A stretch of 10,784 nt of DNA from Acanthaster planci. Its lineage: Eukaryota > Echinodermata > Asteroidea > Valvatida > Acanthasteridae. The notes beneath the pieces are model-generated. The model was not told the origin of the DNA, did no database searches, and was given only the letters and a program-made list of their open reading frames with translations. A program made the position numbers and the translations under genes. Positions 1 through 7,346 of the stretch are shown here, one piece after another. The DNA lies in the NCBI RefSeq assembly GCF_001949145.1, contig NW_019091380.1, positions 1,621,600-1,632,383 on the forward strand. Direction: 5' to 3'. Within the stretch, counting starts at the first letter, position 1; the number at the start of each line of letters is the position of its first letter.

Positions 1-31
1 TTTTCTCATTCAACATTCCCTGAATTTCTAG

Positions 32-175
32 CTCCTTTAGCGGGGCCCATTGGCAGAAAGCTCGGTCCAAGACCCGTTGTCATGGTAGCCGGTGGATTCG
101 TCTGCTTGGGATTCGTCACTACGTCACTAGCATCCAGGGTCCTACAGGTTGTGCTGTACGTCGTTTTTCTAATTG
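32..175 (+). CDS. Gene 1, first visible coding exon (helix 3 and start of helix 4)
   Basis: The exon starts after a pyrimidine-rich tract ending in tctag (acceptor AG at 30-31) and ends at G175 before GTGCGT. It is 144 nt long and phase 1 at both ends. It encodes the basic loop GRKLGPRP, helix 3 (VVMVAGGFVCLGFVTTSLAS) and the beginning of helix 4 (VLQVVLYVVFLI). Codon G|CT (Ala) is split across the next junction. The frame also stays open leftwards to base 1, so the left border rests on the acceptor and on family spacing. Confidence 0.85.
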
Positions 176-2421
176 GTGCGTAGTCTGACATGCAGCCTTA
201 CCTGATCAATGCTAGCAGGTTTTCGGTCACCGGGGTTTGTTCTCGTTCACATTAAAAGAAATAATTCAGTCTGTCATTTTGATCAGGTCAGCCGTGTAGG
301 CCTATAGGATACCTGTGTATAGTATATCTTAAAATACAAATAGGAGATCGCCCCTTAATTTATTTGTGTCCAGGGAATGCAAGAATGGTCAACCAGTTAC
401 TGGCAATGTCCACACACGTGTATTAATCTGCAGTTGATTTACAAGTTAAGAAAGCATTTCTGGCAAAATTAACAATACCGAACTGCTTTTTTTTGAAAGA
501 AAGTTGTTGCAAATCCCGAGTTAAAAGGTTTCGAGAATGTGTTGTTGCCTGTCAAAGGCCCCTAATTTCAATTGTACTTTATTAGTCTGATTGTAAAACC
601 TTCCAGTTTGTTTGCTCTTTGCCTTTTATCAGCTGTGGGACAGGGGTTTGCCAACGTCCTGACACGTTCATCACTTGGTGCTCATTTCGACGTAAAAGGT
701 TTCGCAATGGCGTCAGGAATTGCAAGGATTGGTTCCTCTCTTAGTCTCATCTGTTTCCCGCCTCTAATGCAGCTTTTTAAAACCACGTACGGATGGAGAG
801 GGGCCATGCTTCTCCTAGGATCTATTGGTGCTCATATCACCGTAAGCGGCGCCCTGCTGATACCCCCATTAAGCTTACGTAGAACCGGGTCTCAAACTAG
901 AGATGGGTACCAGATTCTTCCGGATAGGTCCCCTGAGCACCAACAAGACGGCGCCTGTATTCTGGCGTCGATAAAACCGATCTGTGTGAAAATAGAAGGT
1001 GTTTTTGACCTTTCGTTAATGAAAACACTCAACTTTTGGATCGTTGCTCTGATTTCGGTGACTACTCGGTTGAATCAATCAGCATGGTACATTTATTTTG
1101 TTCCACGCACCGTTGCCATCGGATTCTCTTACGAAGAAGCCACAATTATGGTGACAGTCGCTGCACTCTTCCAGCTGGTAATCACCTTGCTTGGCAGTGC
1201 AGCTGTGTACACGGAGAAAGTACAGGTCACCAGCGTTATGACAGTAAGTGTCACTCTTGTTGCTGTCGCCTTCTTTGTTGACCCCTGGACGACCTCGTGG
1301 TGGTCGGTGTCTGCTAACGCCGCCCTCTTTGTGTCCAGCATGGGGCTGGTGTTTAACTTGGCTGAAATCATGGTGAAGGAGTTCATCGGTGTGGAGAAGA
1401 TGGCCAATGCTCTCGGCTGGATTGGATTCCTGTCAGGAACAGTGCGCCCTCTCGCAGGATTCATTCCAGGTAAATAAGATATTGAAATGAAACTCCTGTC
1501 TCCCTTTGCAATGAAACACCAACCCTGTAACTCACCTCTGTGAAGGTGCTACTTTTTACGCTCCCTAACCTTCACTTGAAAATTTCTGGGTGTTAACAAT
1601 TAAGAAATGAAAGCAGTAAGAGAAATATTCCCCCTTTGAATTAAAGCGCCGACAATTGTAAGAAACGATATTGCCAGTTTTTCGGCGGGGTTAGTAAAGA
1701 TTCCTCGATGAACAAAGCAGCTGGGCAGTCGCTTTTAGAAAGAGAAATCCCAACCCCCAACCCAAGACATGGATATGCCTTGAATCGGAACGTTTCGCTT
1801 TGAGGGTACCGAAGATGAATGCTGAGTTATCTATTTTTATGGCAAGCTTTGCTGTGAAGGTACATGACTTTATATCAGCTTAAGGAGCAACTGTATGGAA
1901 AACACGTTTTCTCAGATTTTTATCCTTGCAAATAAACATGGAAGCATTCAAATCGAACACAGTGTCATTTGTCTTCAGAGCTCAACTATAACAAGCTGAA
2001 AAGGGCTTTTTTTCTGTTCAGGCCAAGATGCAAATGCTGAATGTGGATGAAAAAACCGAGGGGAGGAGAGAGAAGCCCTCGCCCTGTGTCCATGGTGGAT
2101 AAACCCTTGTGCATCCCAAACAATGCATTTGTAGCTGTCTGAAAACAAATGACACTGCCTCCGATTGGGATGCTTCATATTTATTTGAACAGATAAAATC
2201 AGAGAAAACATGCTTTCCTTAGAGGTACCCTTTAATGGGGTCGACCATTAGTTTGAATAACACCTTAGCAAATGATAACGATTGTGTTTTATTCACTTTC
2301 CACTCAATATTCAGGCTGGATTTACGATAACACTGGGGGTTATGGCAAAGCTTTTTGCATCCTGGGCGCCATGCAGATAACGGCACTGGTGCCTCTTGTT
2401 ATCAAAAGACTCAAACAGTAG
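32..2421 (+). CDS. Gene 1: monocarboxylate transporter-like (SLC16/MCT family) protein, 5' part off window
   Basis: This is the C-terminal three quarters of a 12-helix major facilitator of the MCT (SLC16) family, which moves small organic solutes across the plasma membrane. Three exons join in frame: 32-175, 633-1469 and 2315-2421 (TAG stop at 2419-2421), giving about 361 residues. Family MCTs run to roughly 450-500 residues, so the start codon, helix 1 and probably helix 2 lie left of the window. All junctions are phase 1 with GT/AG borders. Family marks are GRKLGPRPVV before helix 3, TYGWRGAMLLLGSIGAH at helix 6, and GFIPGWIYD leading into helix 12. The protein stops only a few residues after helix 12 (KRLKQ), so it has almost no cytoplasmic tail. 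The substrate is unknown: helix-5 and helix-8 residues important in MCT1 are replaced. Gene 2 is its inverted paralogue. The family call is firm; the subfamily is not, and the resemblance to MCT12/13/14-like invertebrate proteins is only an impression. Confidence 0.9.
176..632 (+). other. Gene 1 intron (457 nt)
   Basis: The donor is G|GTGCGT and the acceptor is a long pyrimidine tract ending gccttttatcag. Joining across it restores VFLI-A-VGQGFANVLTR, which matches the corresponding junction in gene 2. I see no repeat or gene inside. The frame that opens at 572 includes intron sequence; its first roughly 20 codons are not part of the protein. Confidence 0.85.
633..1469 (+). CDS. Gene 1, large coding exon (helices 4-11)
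   Basis: This 837-nt exon has an intact frame of 279 codons. In order it holds the end of helix 4 (VGQGFANVLTRSS) and the MCT helix-5 region HFDVKGFAMASGIARIGSS. That region keeps the later A-G...A..GSS spacing of the signature but lacks its Lys-Arg-Arg core. Helix 6 follows (GWRGAMLLLGSIGAHITVSG), then a short variable cytoplasmic loop of about 50 residues. Helix 7 ends in the conserved AWYIYFVPRTVAIG, and helices 8 to 11 end at GFLSGTVRPLAGFIP. The exon ends CCAG|GTAAAT. A plus-strand frame at 1036-1281 and a minus-strand frame at 1129-1464 are shadows of it. Confidence 0.92.
1470..2314 (+). other. Gene 1 intron (845 nt) containing a foldback element
   Basis: The donor is CCAG|GTAAAT and the acceptor cactcaatattcag|GC. 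Both agree with the homologous terminal intron of gene 2, which is only 160 nt. Much of the extra length comes from the inverted-repeat element at 1899-2217. The minus-strand open frame 1975-2211 lies wholly inside that element and shows no protein resemblance. Confidence 0.85.
1899..2217. repeat. Foldback / MITE-like inverted-repeat element in gene 1 intron
   Basis: Bases 1899-1982 reappear in reverse complement at 2133-2217 with about 80% identity by hand alignment, separated by about 150 bases. Anchors include gttttctc (1906-1913) against gagaaaac, caaataaa (left) against tttatttg, and cagtgtcatttg (left) against caaatgacactg. The frame found inside has no transposase features, so the element would be non-autonomous. 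An octamer agggtacc at 1803-1810 is repeated inverted at 2224-2231 and may mark the true outer ends, but I could not find a convincing target-site duplication. It could also be a decayed inverted duplication rather than a transposon. Confidence 0.65.
2315..2421 (+). CDS. Gene 1, last coding exon (helix 12 and stop)
   Basis: After acceptor ...attcag the split codon G|GC gives Gly. The exon then reads WIYDNTGGYGKAFCILGAMQ followed by ITALVPLVIKRLKQ and TAG. WIYD and the following Gly/Tyr-rich turn are the usual MCT lead-in to helix 12, and the KRLK end is the start of a cytoplasmic tail that is almost absent. It aligns with the last exon of gene 2. The overlapping frames at 2311-2532 (minus) and 2355-2576 (plus) are shadows. 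Confidence 0.9.
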
Positions 2422-3051
2422 CCCTTCTTGAAATCCAAGTTGGGTATAACAGCAAGCTGCAGAGCCAACGGAGACAGGGCTTGAGTGACGTAGACTGTGG
2501 GAACAACAATGCTCACTTGAAGCTGTTGTCACGCTTGGTGATTTTTTTAAATTATTTTATTATTATTAGTGGTTAAAATTTCCCATATAAATTGGTTCTC
2601 TTATGTGACACTCCTTCATTCGACGTACACGATACCTTCCAGCAAAGTTTGTTGCATGTGTTTGTGGTCCGTGTGGTTTATATCTTTATATCATTGTTGG
2701 GTGTATTTAAGGTATGTCTTAAACCTTTGTTACCATGCATAAATCCCTGGGGATGGGGGACATATCGACTCCCCTTTAGTCTTTTGACATGTTTTTTGGA
2801 GGATGTATATAATATGTTTTGACAGATTTCTATTTGGTAGACCACAGAAAACCAGAATTTGCATGGTGACCTTTGATGACGTTTGGCCATTTTGAGATAT
2901 AAGTGAGAATTTCCTTCAGCTATTTTGATCAAACTTCCAAATGATGTAAAACTTTCTACAACTATTGGTGGCGCTGTTTGAACATTGATATTGCAAAATT
3001 GAAAGCTTTTATGGATTTTTATTTAAAACACGGTTTCTTGCAAGAATAGAA

Positions 3052-3068
3052 ATTAAAACCTCATTAAA
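3052..3068 (+). promoter_or_regulatory. Candidate proximal poly(A) signals (two ATTAAA)
   Basis: ATTAAA occurs at 3052-3057 and again at 3063-3068, followed about 35-50 bases later by the GU-rich stretch tttgtctgtttgtggg (3101 onward). The arrangement fits a cleavage site for the gene 1 transcript about 650 nt past its stop. Confidence 0.35.
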
Positions 3069-3708
3069 TCTGTAACATTATTGAAAAAGTAACTCAATCA
3101 TTTGTCTGTTTGTGGGAAAACATTATATTTTTAAGTTTGTCATAGCTACCCAATGTGAAGTGAGTCGAGTTATACACATGTAAACAATGTAAATTGCATG
3201 CTGAAGATCATGTTTTCGCTGATGATGTTTGCTGGAAAACTTTGTGTAAGAGTTTACAGTCGCCCAAATATGACACGAGTGATTTGATAAGCATCACCAG
3301 CAGGTTTGGGATTGTAGGTTTAGGTGTTGTATTTTGCTCACAAACTAATGTTATTGCATAGGTTGTTTCTGATTGAATATGTTCAGTACAGCATGCTCAA
3401 TGTACGTGTAATTGTGTGGCGATTTTAAGAAGTGTAACTTAAAAGTCTATTCGGCCTTACTTTGTGCGAGTTGTCAAGGCGTGTTGCTTGTTTCCACTGG
3501 AAAGTGTGACGGAGGTACTTTTATTCATTATGCAATACAGAAAACAATCCTACATCCTGCCTCCAATTTTTTCATATCTCATATTTCAGTTGCAGAAATG
3601 CCAAAAAGACATGAATCTACGACAGATGTTTTCCAATTTTGAAAGCATTTGTTAATATGCACAATTTTGGAGTCACAGTTCCAGAAATTGGCTTTTGTTG
3701 CAATAACA

Positions 3709-3714
3709 AATAAA
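3709..3714 (+). promoter_or_regulatory. Candidate distal poly(A) signal (AATAAA)
   Basis: Canonical AATAAA followed within about 30-60 bases by a U/GU-rich run (ggttttattgtttgtctttt, then atttgtttt). This is the best-looking signal downstream of gene 1. It lies about 1.29 kb after the stop codon. Confidence 0.4.
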
Positions 3715-3785
3715 ACTCCTGAACTGTTAAAATGTAAATATGGGGCATCGGTTTTATTGTTTGTCTTTTATTTGTTTTAACTGTG

Positions 3786-4105
3786 CAACTGTGCAACCAA
3801 TATGTAATGATAAACTATCGATAAAAACAGTAATAATTGATAACTCAAATTGCCCAACCCTGACAAGGTATCATCATTCAAATTCTTTCAAAGTGTGGCC
3901 TCTTTGCTCAGAATATGCAGAGGAACATGGTATAAATTTGTTTTCAACTGTGCAAATACAGTATTTGATAAAATAGCGATAAAAATATAAATAATCGACT
4001 CAAATAAACTCAAATTGCCCACCATGACAAAGTGTCATCATTCAAATTCTTCAAAGTATGACCTCCTTATCCAGAATAAGCAAAGAAACCTTATTTATAT
4101 CCAAC
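3786..4105. repeat. Diverged tandem duplication, unit about 160 bases, two copies
   Basis: Unit A starts near 3786 and unit B near 3945. Matching anchors in the same order are caactgtgcaa (3786, 3945), cgataaaaa, ctcaaattgccca (3844, 4009), tcatcattcaaattct (3871, 4035) and cagaata. The offset drifts between 159 and 165 because of small insertions and deletions. The unit has no sustained frame, so it looks like non-coding duplication. Confidence 0.7.
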
Positions 4106-5567
4106 AAAACACGGTTCACACCTCTGGCTGCTGAACCACCGTGCCGGGGAATTTCAAAGGTCTCTGGAAATACGCACTGACCCTACAAAACCCAACTTTG
4201 TTTACGAAGACAAAAGAATTTTAAAAAGTTACCGATTAGCTGGAGAAAAAAAATACTGTAGCCAGTGTTTATCATTTTTAGCTGACGAGGGCTTTGTCCC
4301 TCCCATAAAGCAAAGGAATTCAAGCAAACATATCACAGACCACCTCTGCTACAGGCAAAGAGCTTTAATCTACACAACACTGGTCGCCCACCTCGGACAT
4401 AGAGGAATTCTAACATATAAATAGGTGAGACGGTTCAAATAATTAAAGAGCCACTGGAAAATGTCAACAAAAATGCGCAATGTATCAGGTGTCTTGCTAC
4501 TATAGCTATTGCTACAACTATAAGACATATCTGTAGGTCGGAGGTTGGTCACGTCTTGTAACCTCTAGGGTGGTGGATTTTTATCACTCAACTTTTTTAA
4601 ACTTTTGGCATAATACGTTGAAGGTTCACCATGGTTGGGGAGTTTTCTAGGTTGTAACAGCTGCATAAGAGACAGTTGTTTGGTGAATAAACACACAAAT
4701 AGGTATCGAAGCAGTTCACCAAATAGCATGCTTGCGAACTACAGTACTGTAAGTTTCATATTCATTACTTACGCCTCATAATAATTTTTCCAAACCTGAA
4801 TTGTTTAAAGGAACCAGGAAACAGAAATGCTTTTTTAAATTTCACTAAAAGCCCCGAAATTGCATCCTTGGGTTTCAATAACCTAATTTTACTTTTTTGG
4901 TTTTCAATTTTAACCCATATTTTGATGCTTTTTGGTTTTTATGCTGCTATTTGCATATTCATGAGCAGAGCTATGATGTCATCCAAGGCACTGAATCTCA
5001 ATGTTGCACTGATTTGTGAACAGAAAATTTCTAGATTTTTTAACCACTGCTATGGCAGATTTCATTTTCTTTGGCAATTTACTGCTGTGTAAGTATATGG
5101 CAATGATCCAGCAAAAATCCTTTTCACAGAAATGTTTCCAAATAGCAAATTTGGGGTTCACAATTTGAAAATTAAAACATGCAACCTGAACCATGTCTTC
5201 CTGGATTTACATCAAAGCAAAAGCGCCCTCACTTGACCAGAAATGCTTGGTCAATTTTAATGTTTGAAAAAGTGCACAGTTCAGTTCACGTAACTCAAAA
5301 AAAGTCAAACAGTCTTCATATATGGAAGAAGAGTACAGAGATATACAAAAGTGATTCTAAGAAAAATTCATTTCCTGGATCCTTTAAGTGTTGTAAATCT
5401 TTTTTTAAGAACAAATATTCAATCAACTTATTGCCCACTTTAATAAGCAAATATTTACATGTTATCGTAATTTCCATGCTTAAATACTTAAGCGTCTCAT
5501 AACCCATTTCCATAACCCCAAACACGGAACATCTCCCTTCCAAAACTTAAGCAGCAAGATGCATAAT
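4106..5567. other. Intergenic stretch, nothing identified
   Basis: No protein or RNA gene recognised. The open frames at 4370-4552, 4868-5092, 4979-5194, 5179-5502 and 5316-5543 are AT-driven, rich in Ser, Lys, Phe and Ile, and resemble no family I know. A small inverted repeat (tttggtgaa near 4680, ttcaccaaa near 4716) and an octamer-like ATTTGCAT at 4949-4956 are too short to mean much. Parts read like old dispersed repeat, but without copies to compare this cannot be shown. Confidence 0.5.
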
Positions 5568-6581
5568 TTATGATTTTCTGTATTTTGTGCTTGTTTTCTT
5601 ATTTTTGCCACGTTTTTGTACTGAAAGACTGGAAGTTAGCTCAGTTGCAAGAAACTCTAGCCAATTATGCGTGAGGGCGCCCTCTGTTTCACGAATACTC
5701 TCCGAGGGTGCATGCCAGTAAGTAAATTCCCCCAGACAGCGGTGAAAAATATACTTCAAAATTTTTAAAAAACACAACTCCCACTGGTGTTCGGGCCACA
5801 TAGGAAAATGATGATTGACATCTCGTCTTTTATTTTCCTTTAAATTTTTGATGGGTTGATCACGACTTTTTGAGAAATTCACACCCACAGGACCACCCCT
5901 GAAACGATGGACATTTCCCTAGCTGGGAAAGGTAGCCATTTGAATACCCATCCCTTTGCAAAACGTCTGAAGTACCACTTTCTGACCCGACTGAATGCAA
6001 ATTGCTCAGACTTAGCCAGAGAGTCGACGCCATATTTCTTCCATTCCCTAATTCAATGCCTCTCGGGACTTTCTAAAATAGAATATCTTGAGTGGATAAC
6101 ATTTTATTCGTGAGCTCGGCGGACAGATTTTTAGCCTATTTAAGTAGGTGCACCCCCGAGGTCAAAGATGACACAGTTTGATGATTCCGTTGACCGAAAA
6201 TAATTTATTATGTACCCGCCCTAACTGTAAAGGTTCCTGTAGGCACCACTTATCGTTAAATGCAACCACAATAGATAATTCTATAGATTTATTTTAAGCG
6301 TAAACGTATCGTACATTTGCGGGATTTTAAGGGTACATTGGCAGTTTTCTGTGTAAGATTTCATGTGTTGGGTACATGGTCGGACAACCTGTAGTACCAT
6401 GTATGAAACCGGAAATCGTTGGCATAGTACACCATAACCTTTTCATGGGTCAATAATTTATCGAATATATTTCTTTTAATTGTTATTAAATTAACTACTT
6501 TTATATTTGTTTTCCAAAACTACAACCGCCACCAACATAATCTCTGCTGCGGTCCCGCCAGCAGCAATCATGGGCACAGTA
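5568..6581. other. Intergenic stretch, nothing identified
   Basis: The minus-strand frame 5568-5888 (106 codons) and the plus-strand frame 5907-6113 have no recognisable domain, signal peptide or splice context. A 12-base palindrome gagggcgccctc lies near 5673. Minus-strand AATAAA hexamers at 6288-6293 and 6204-6209 and an ATTAAA at 6475-6480 could serve gene 2, 0.7-1.0 kb past its stop, but none has an obvious GU-rich partner. Confidence 0.45.
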
Positions 6582-6716
6582 CAAATTTTGACTGCTTGAG
6601 GTGATGTCGTAAAACTAGTCTCCCTAGGTGATCCATGGAGAATTCTATTTTAGAATGTTCCATCACTGAGAGAGGCTAGTTTTACAACACATCGAGAAAA
6701 AGCAGTCAATATTTTG
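6582..6716. repeat. Long imperfect hairpin (about 60-base stem, very small loop)
   Basis: Bases 6582-6647 are nearly the reverse complement of 6651-6716. Matching blocks going inward are ttgactgctt, gatgt, gtaaaactag, gtgat, and a terminal atggagaattcta against tagaatgttccat, with only about three bases between the arms. The best 10-base blocks are perfect, and the whole pairs at roughly three quarters of positions. It may be a small foldback element, or an RNA hairpin in the distal 3' region of gene 2. I see no coding potential. Confidence 0.65.
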
Positions 6717-6951
6717 GTTTATCAACACCTCTCCCGCATATTCTGCTTAAGCGATAATTGGTTAATATAATCTTAATGTACATAAATTAAAAGATACGCC
6801 CATCTGAATAAGAAATTTGCCGAAAATTTACTCACACTTTTCAAAGTACCCCTTCACGAAACATCGGTAACCAGAGTTAATATTTACGAAGTAAATATTG
6901 AATAGTTGAATAGTTAACTTTCACCTGCAAATCGACTAGTTCTGACCTCTG
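6717..6951. other. Spacer between inverted repeats, nothing coding
   Basis: AT-rich sequence with a perfect 9-base hairpin (aatatttac, loop gaa, gtaaatatt, 6879-6899) followed directly by two copies of gaatagtt (6900-6915). No gene or family motif is visible. Confidence 0.5.
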
Positions 6952-7083
6952 GGGCTGTATCCGAATAACTTAGCTGCGGCCTCAAATTACACCAGAATCT
7001 AAGGCAGTAGGCTACATAGTTGTATTCACTTCCCATAGAGTTTTGTGCAATTCAAGCCGGATCCAAGCATTCGGACTCAGCCT
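6952..7083. repeat. Short inverted-repeat element in the 3' flank of gene 2
   Basis: The arm gggctgtatccgaataactt... (6952-6992) is matched in reverse complement by 7045-7083 (aggctgagtccgaatgcttg... when read on the minus strand), at about 75% identity over 40 bases around a 52-base centre. Its small size, paired arms and lack of coding fit a MITE-like element. It begins 130 bases downstream of the gene 2 stop and so is probably transcribed as part of its 3' UTR. Confidence 0.6.
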
Positions 7084-7212
7084 AATTGGACAAGCATCAT
7101 ACATGTACGCGGAGCTAAGTTGGGTGTCATTGTAGTCGTTGTTCGACCAACCTGTGACGTAGAGAGCGTGGCACATTTAAGTAGATGTTGAAAGCACGCT
7201 TGTAGAAGCTAG

Positions 7213-7346
7213 TCAATGCGGGGAAAGCGACTTGGGCACACTCGTCTTGAGTCTTTTAATGACCAGTGGGATCAGTGACGTTGTTTGGATGGCTCCAAGA
7301 ATGATGAAAGCTGTGTTGTAACTTCTGGAGTGGTCATAAATCCAGC
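7213..7346 (-). CDS. Gene 2, last coding exon (helix 12, tail and stop)
   Basis: Read on the minus strand, acceptor tttttcattttcag is followed by G|GC (Gly) and then WIYDHSRSYNTAFIILGAIQ, TTSLIPLVIKRLK and TSVPKSLSPH before TGA. The first 34 residues align without gaps to the last exon of gene 1. The short Ser/Pro tail has no recognisable sorting motif. Confidence 0.9.

Larger units (their letters stand above)
2422..3740 (+). other. Probable 3' untranslated region / flank of gene 1
   Basis: AT-rich sequence with no recognisable protein; the small frames here show no domain, and I could not connect them by splicing. Two clusters of candidate poly(A) signals (near 3052 and at 3709) suggest the transcript ends in this stretch, giving a 3' UTR of about 0.65 or 1.3 kb. 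No clear repeat structure was found. Confidence 0.4.

Noticed and set aside
6-191. Minus-strand 61-codon frame
   Set aside because: It is the shadow of the gene 1 exon on the other strand; the plus-strand reading has clear MCT motifs.
572-632. ATG-led extension of the gene 1 large exon to 572
   Set aside because: The splice acceptor at 631-632 with its pyrimidine tract, and the match of the first coding residues to gene 2, show that 572-632 is intron.
1975-2211. Minus-strand 78-codon frame in gene 1 intron
   Set aside because: It lies within the foldback element and has no transposase or other recognisable motif.
4949-4956. ATTTGCAT octamer as a POU-factor site
   Set aside because: An eight-base match in AT-rich DNA far from any visible promoter is expected by chance.
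4808-5215. Possible weak terminal repeats (aaccaggaaacag against the complement of cttcctggat)
   Set aside because: Only about 11 of 14 bases match and the inner sequence does not pair, so no element can be claimed.
5673-5684. Perfect palindrome gagggcgccctc
   Set aside because: Twelve bases and isolated; no paired structure or array around it.
5179-5888. Frames of about 106 codons at 5179-5502 (plus) and 5568-5888 (minus)
   Set aside because: Composition follows the AT-rich background, no domain or splice partners are visible, and chance frames of this length are expected.
6879-6915. Small hairpin aatatttac/gtaaatatt plus doubled gaatagtt
   Set aside because: AT-rich and short; no sign that it belongs to a larger structure.
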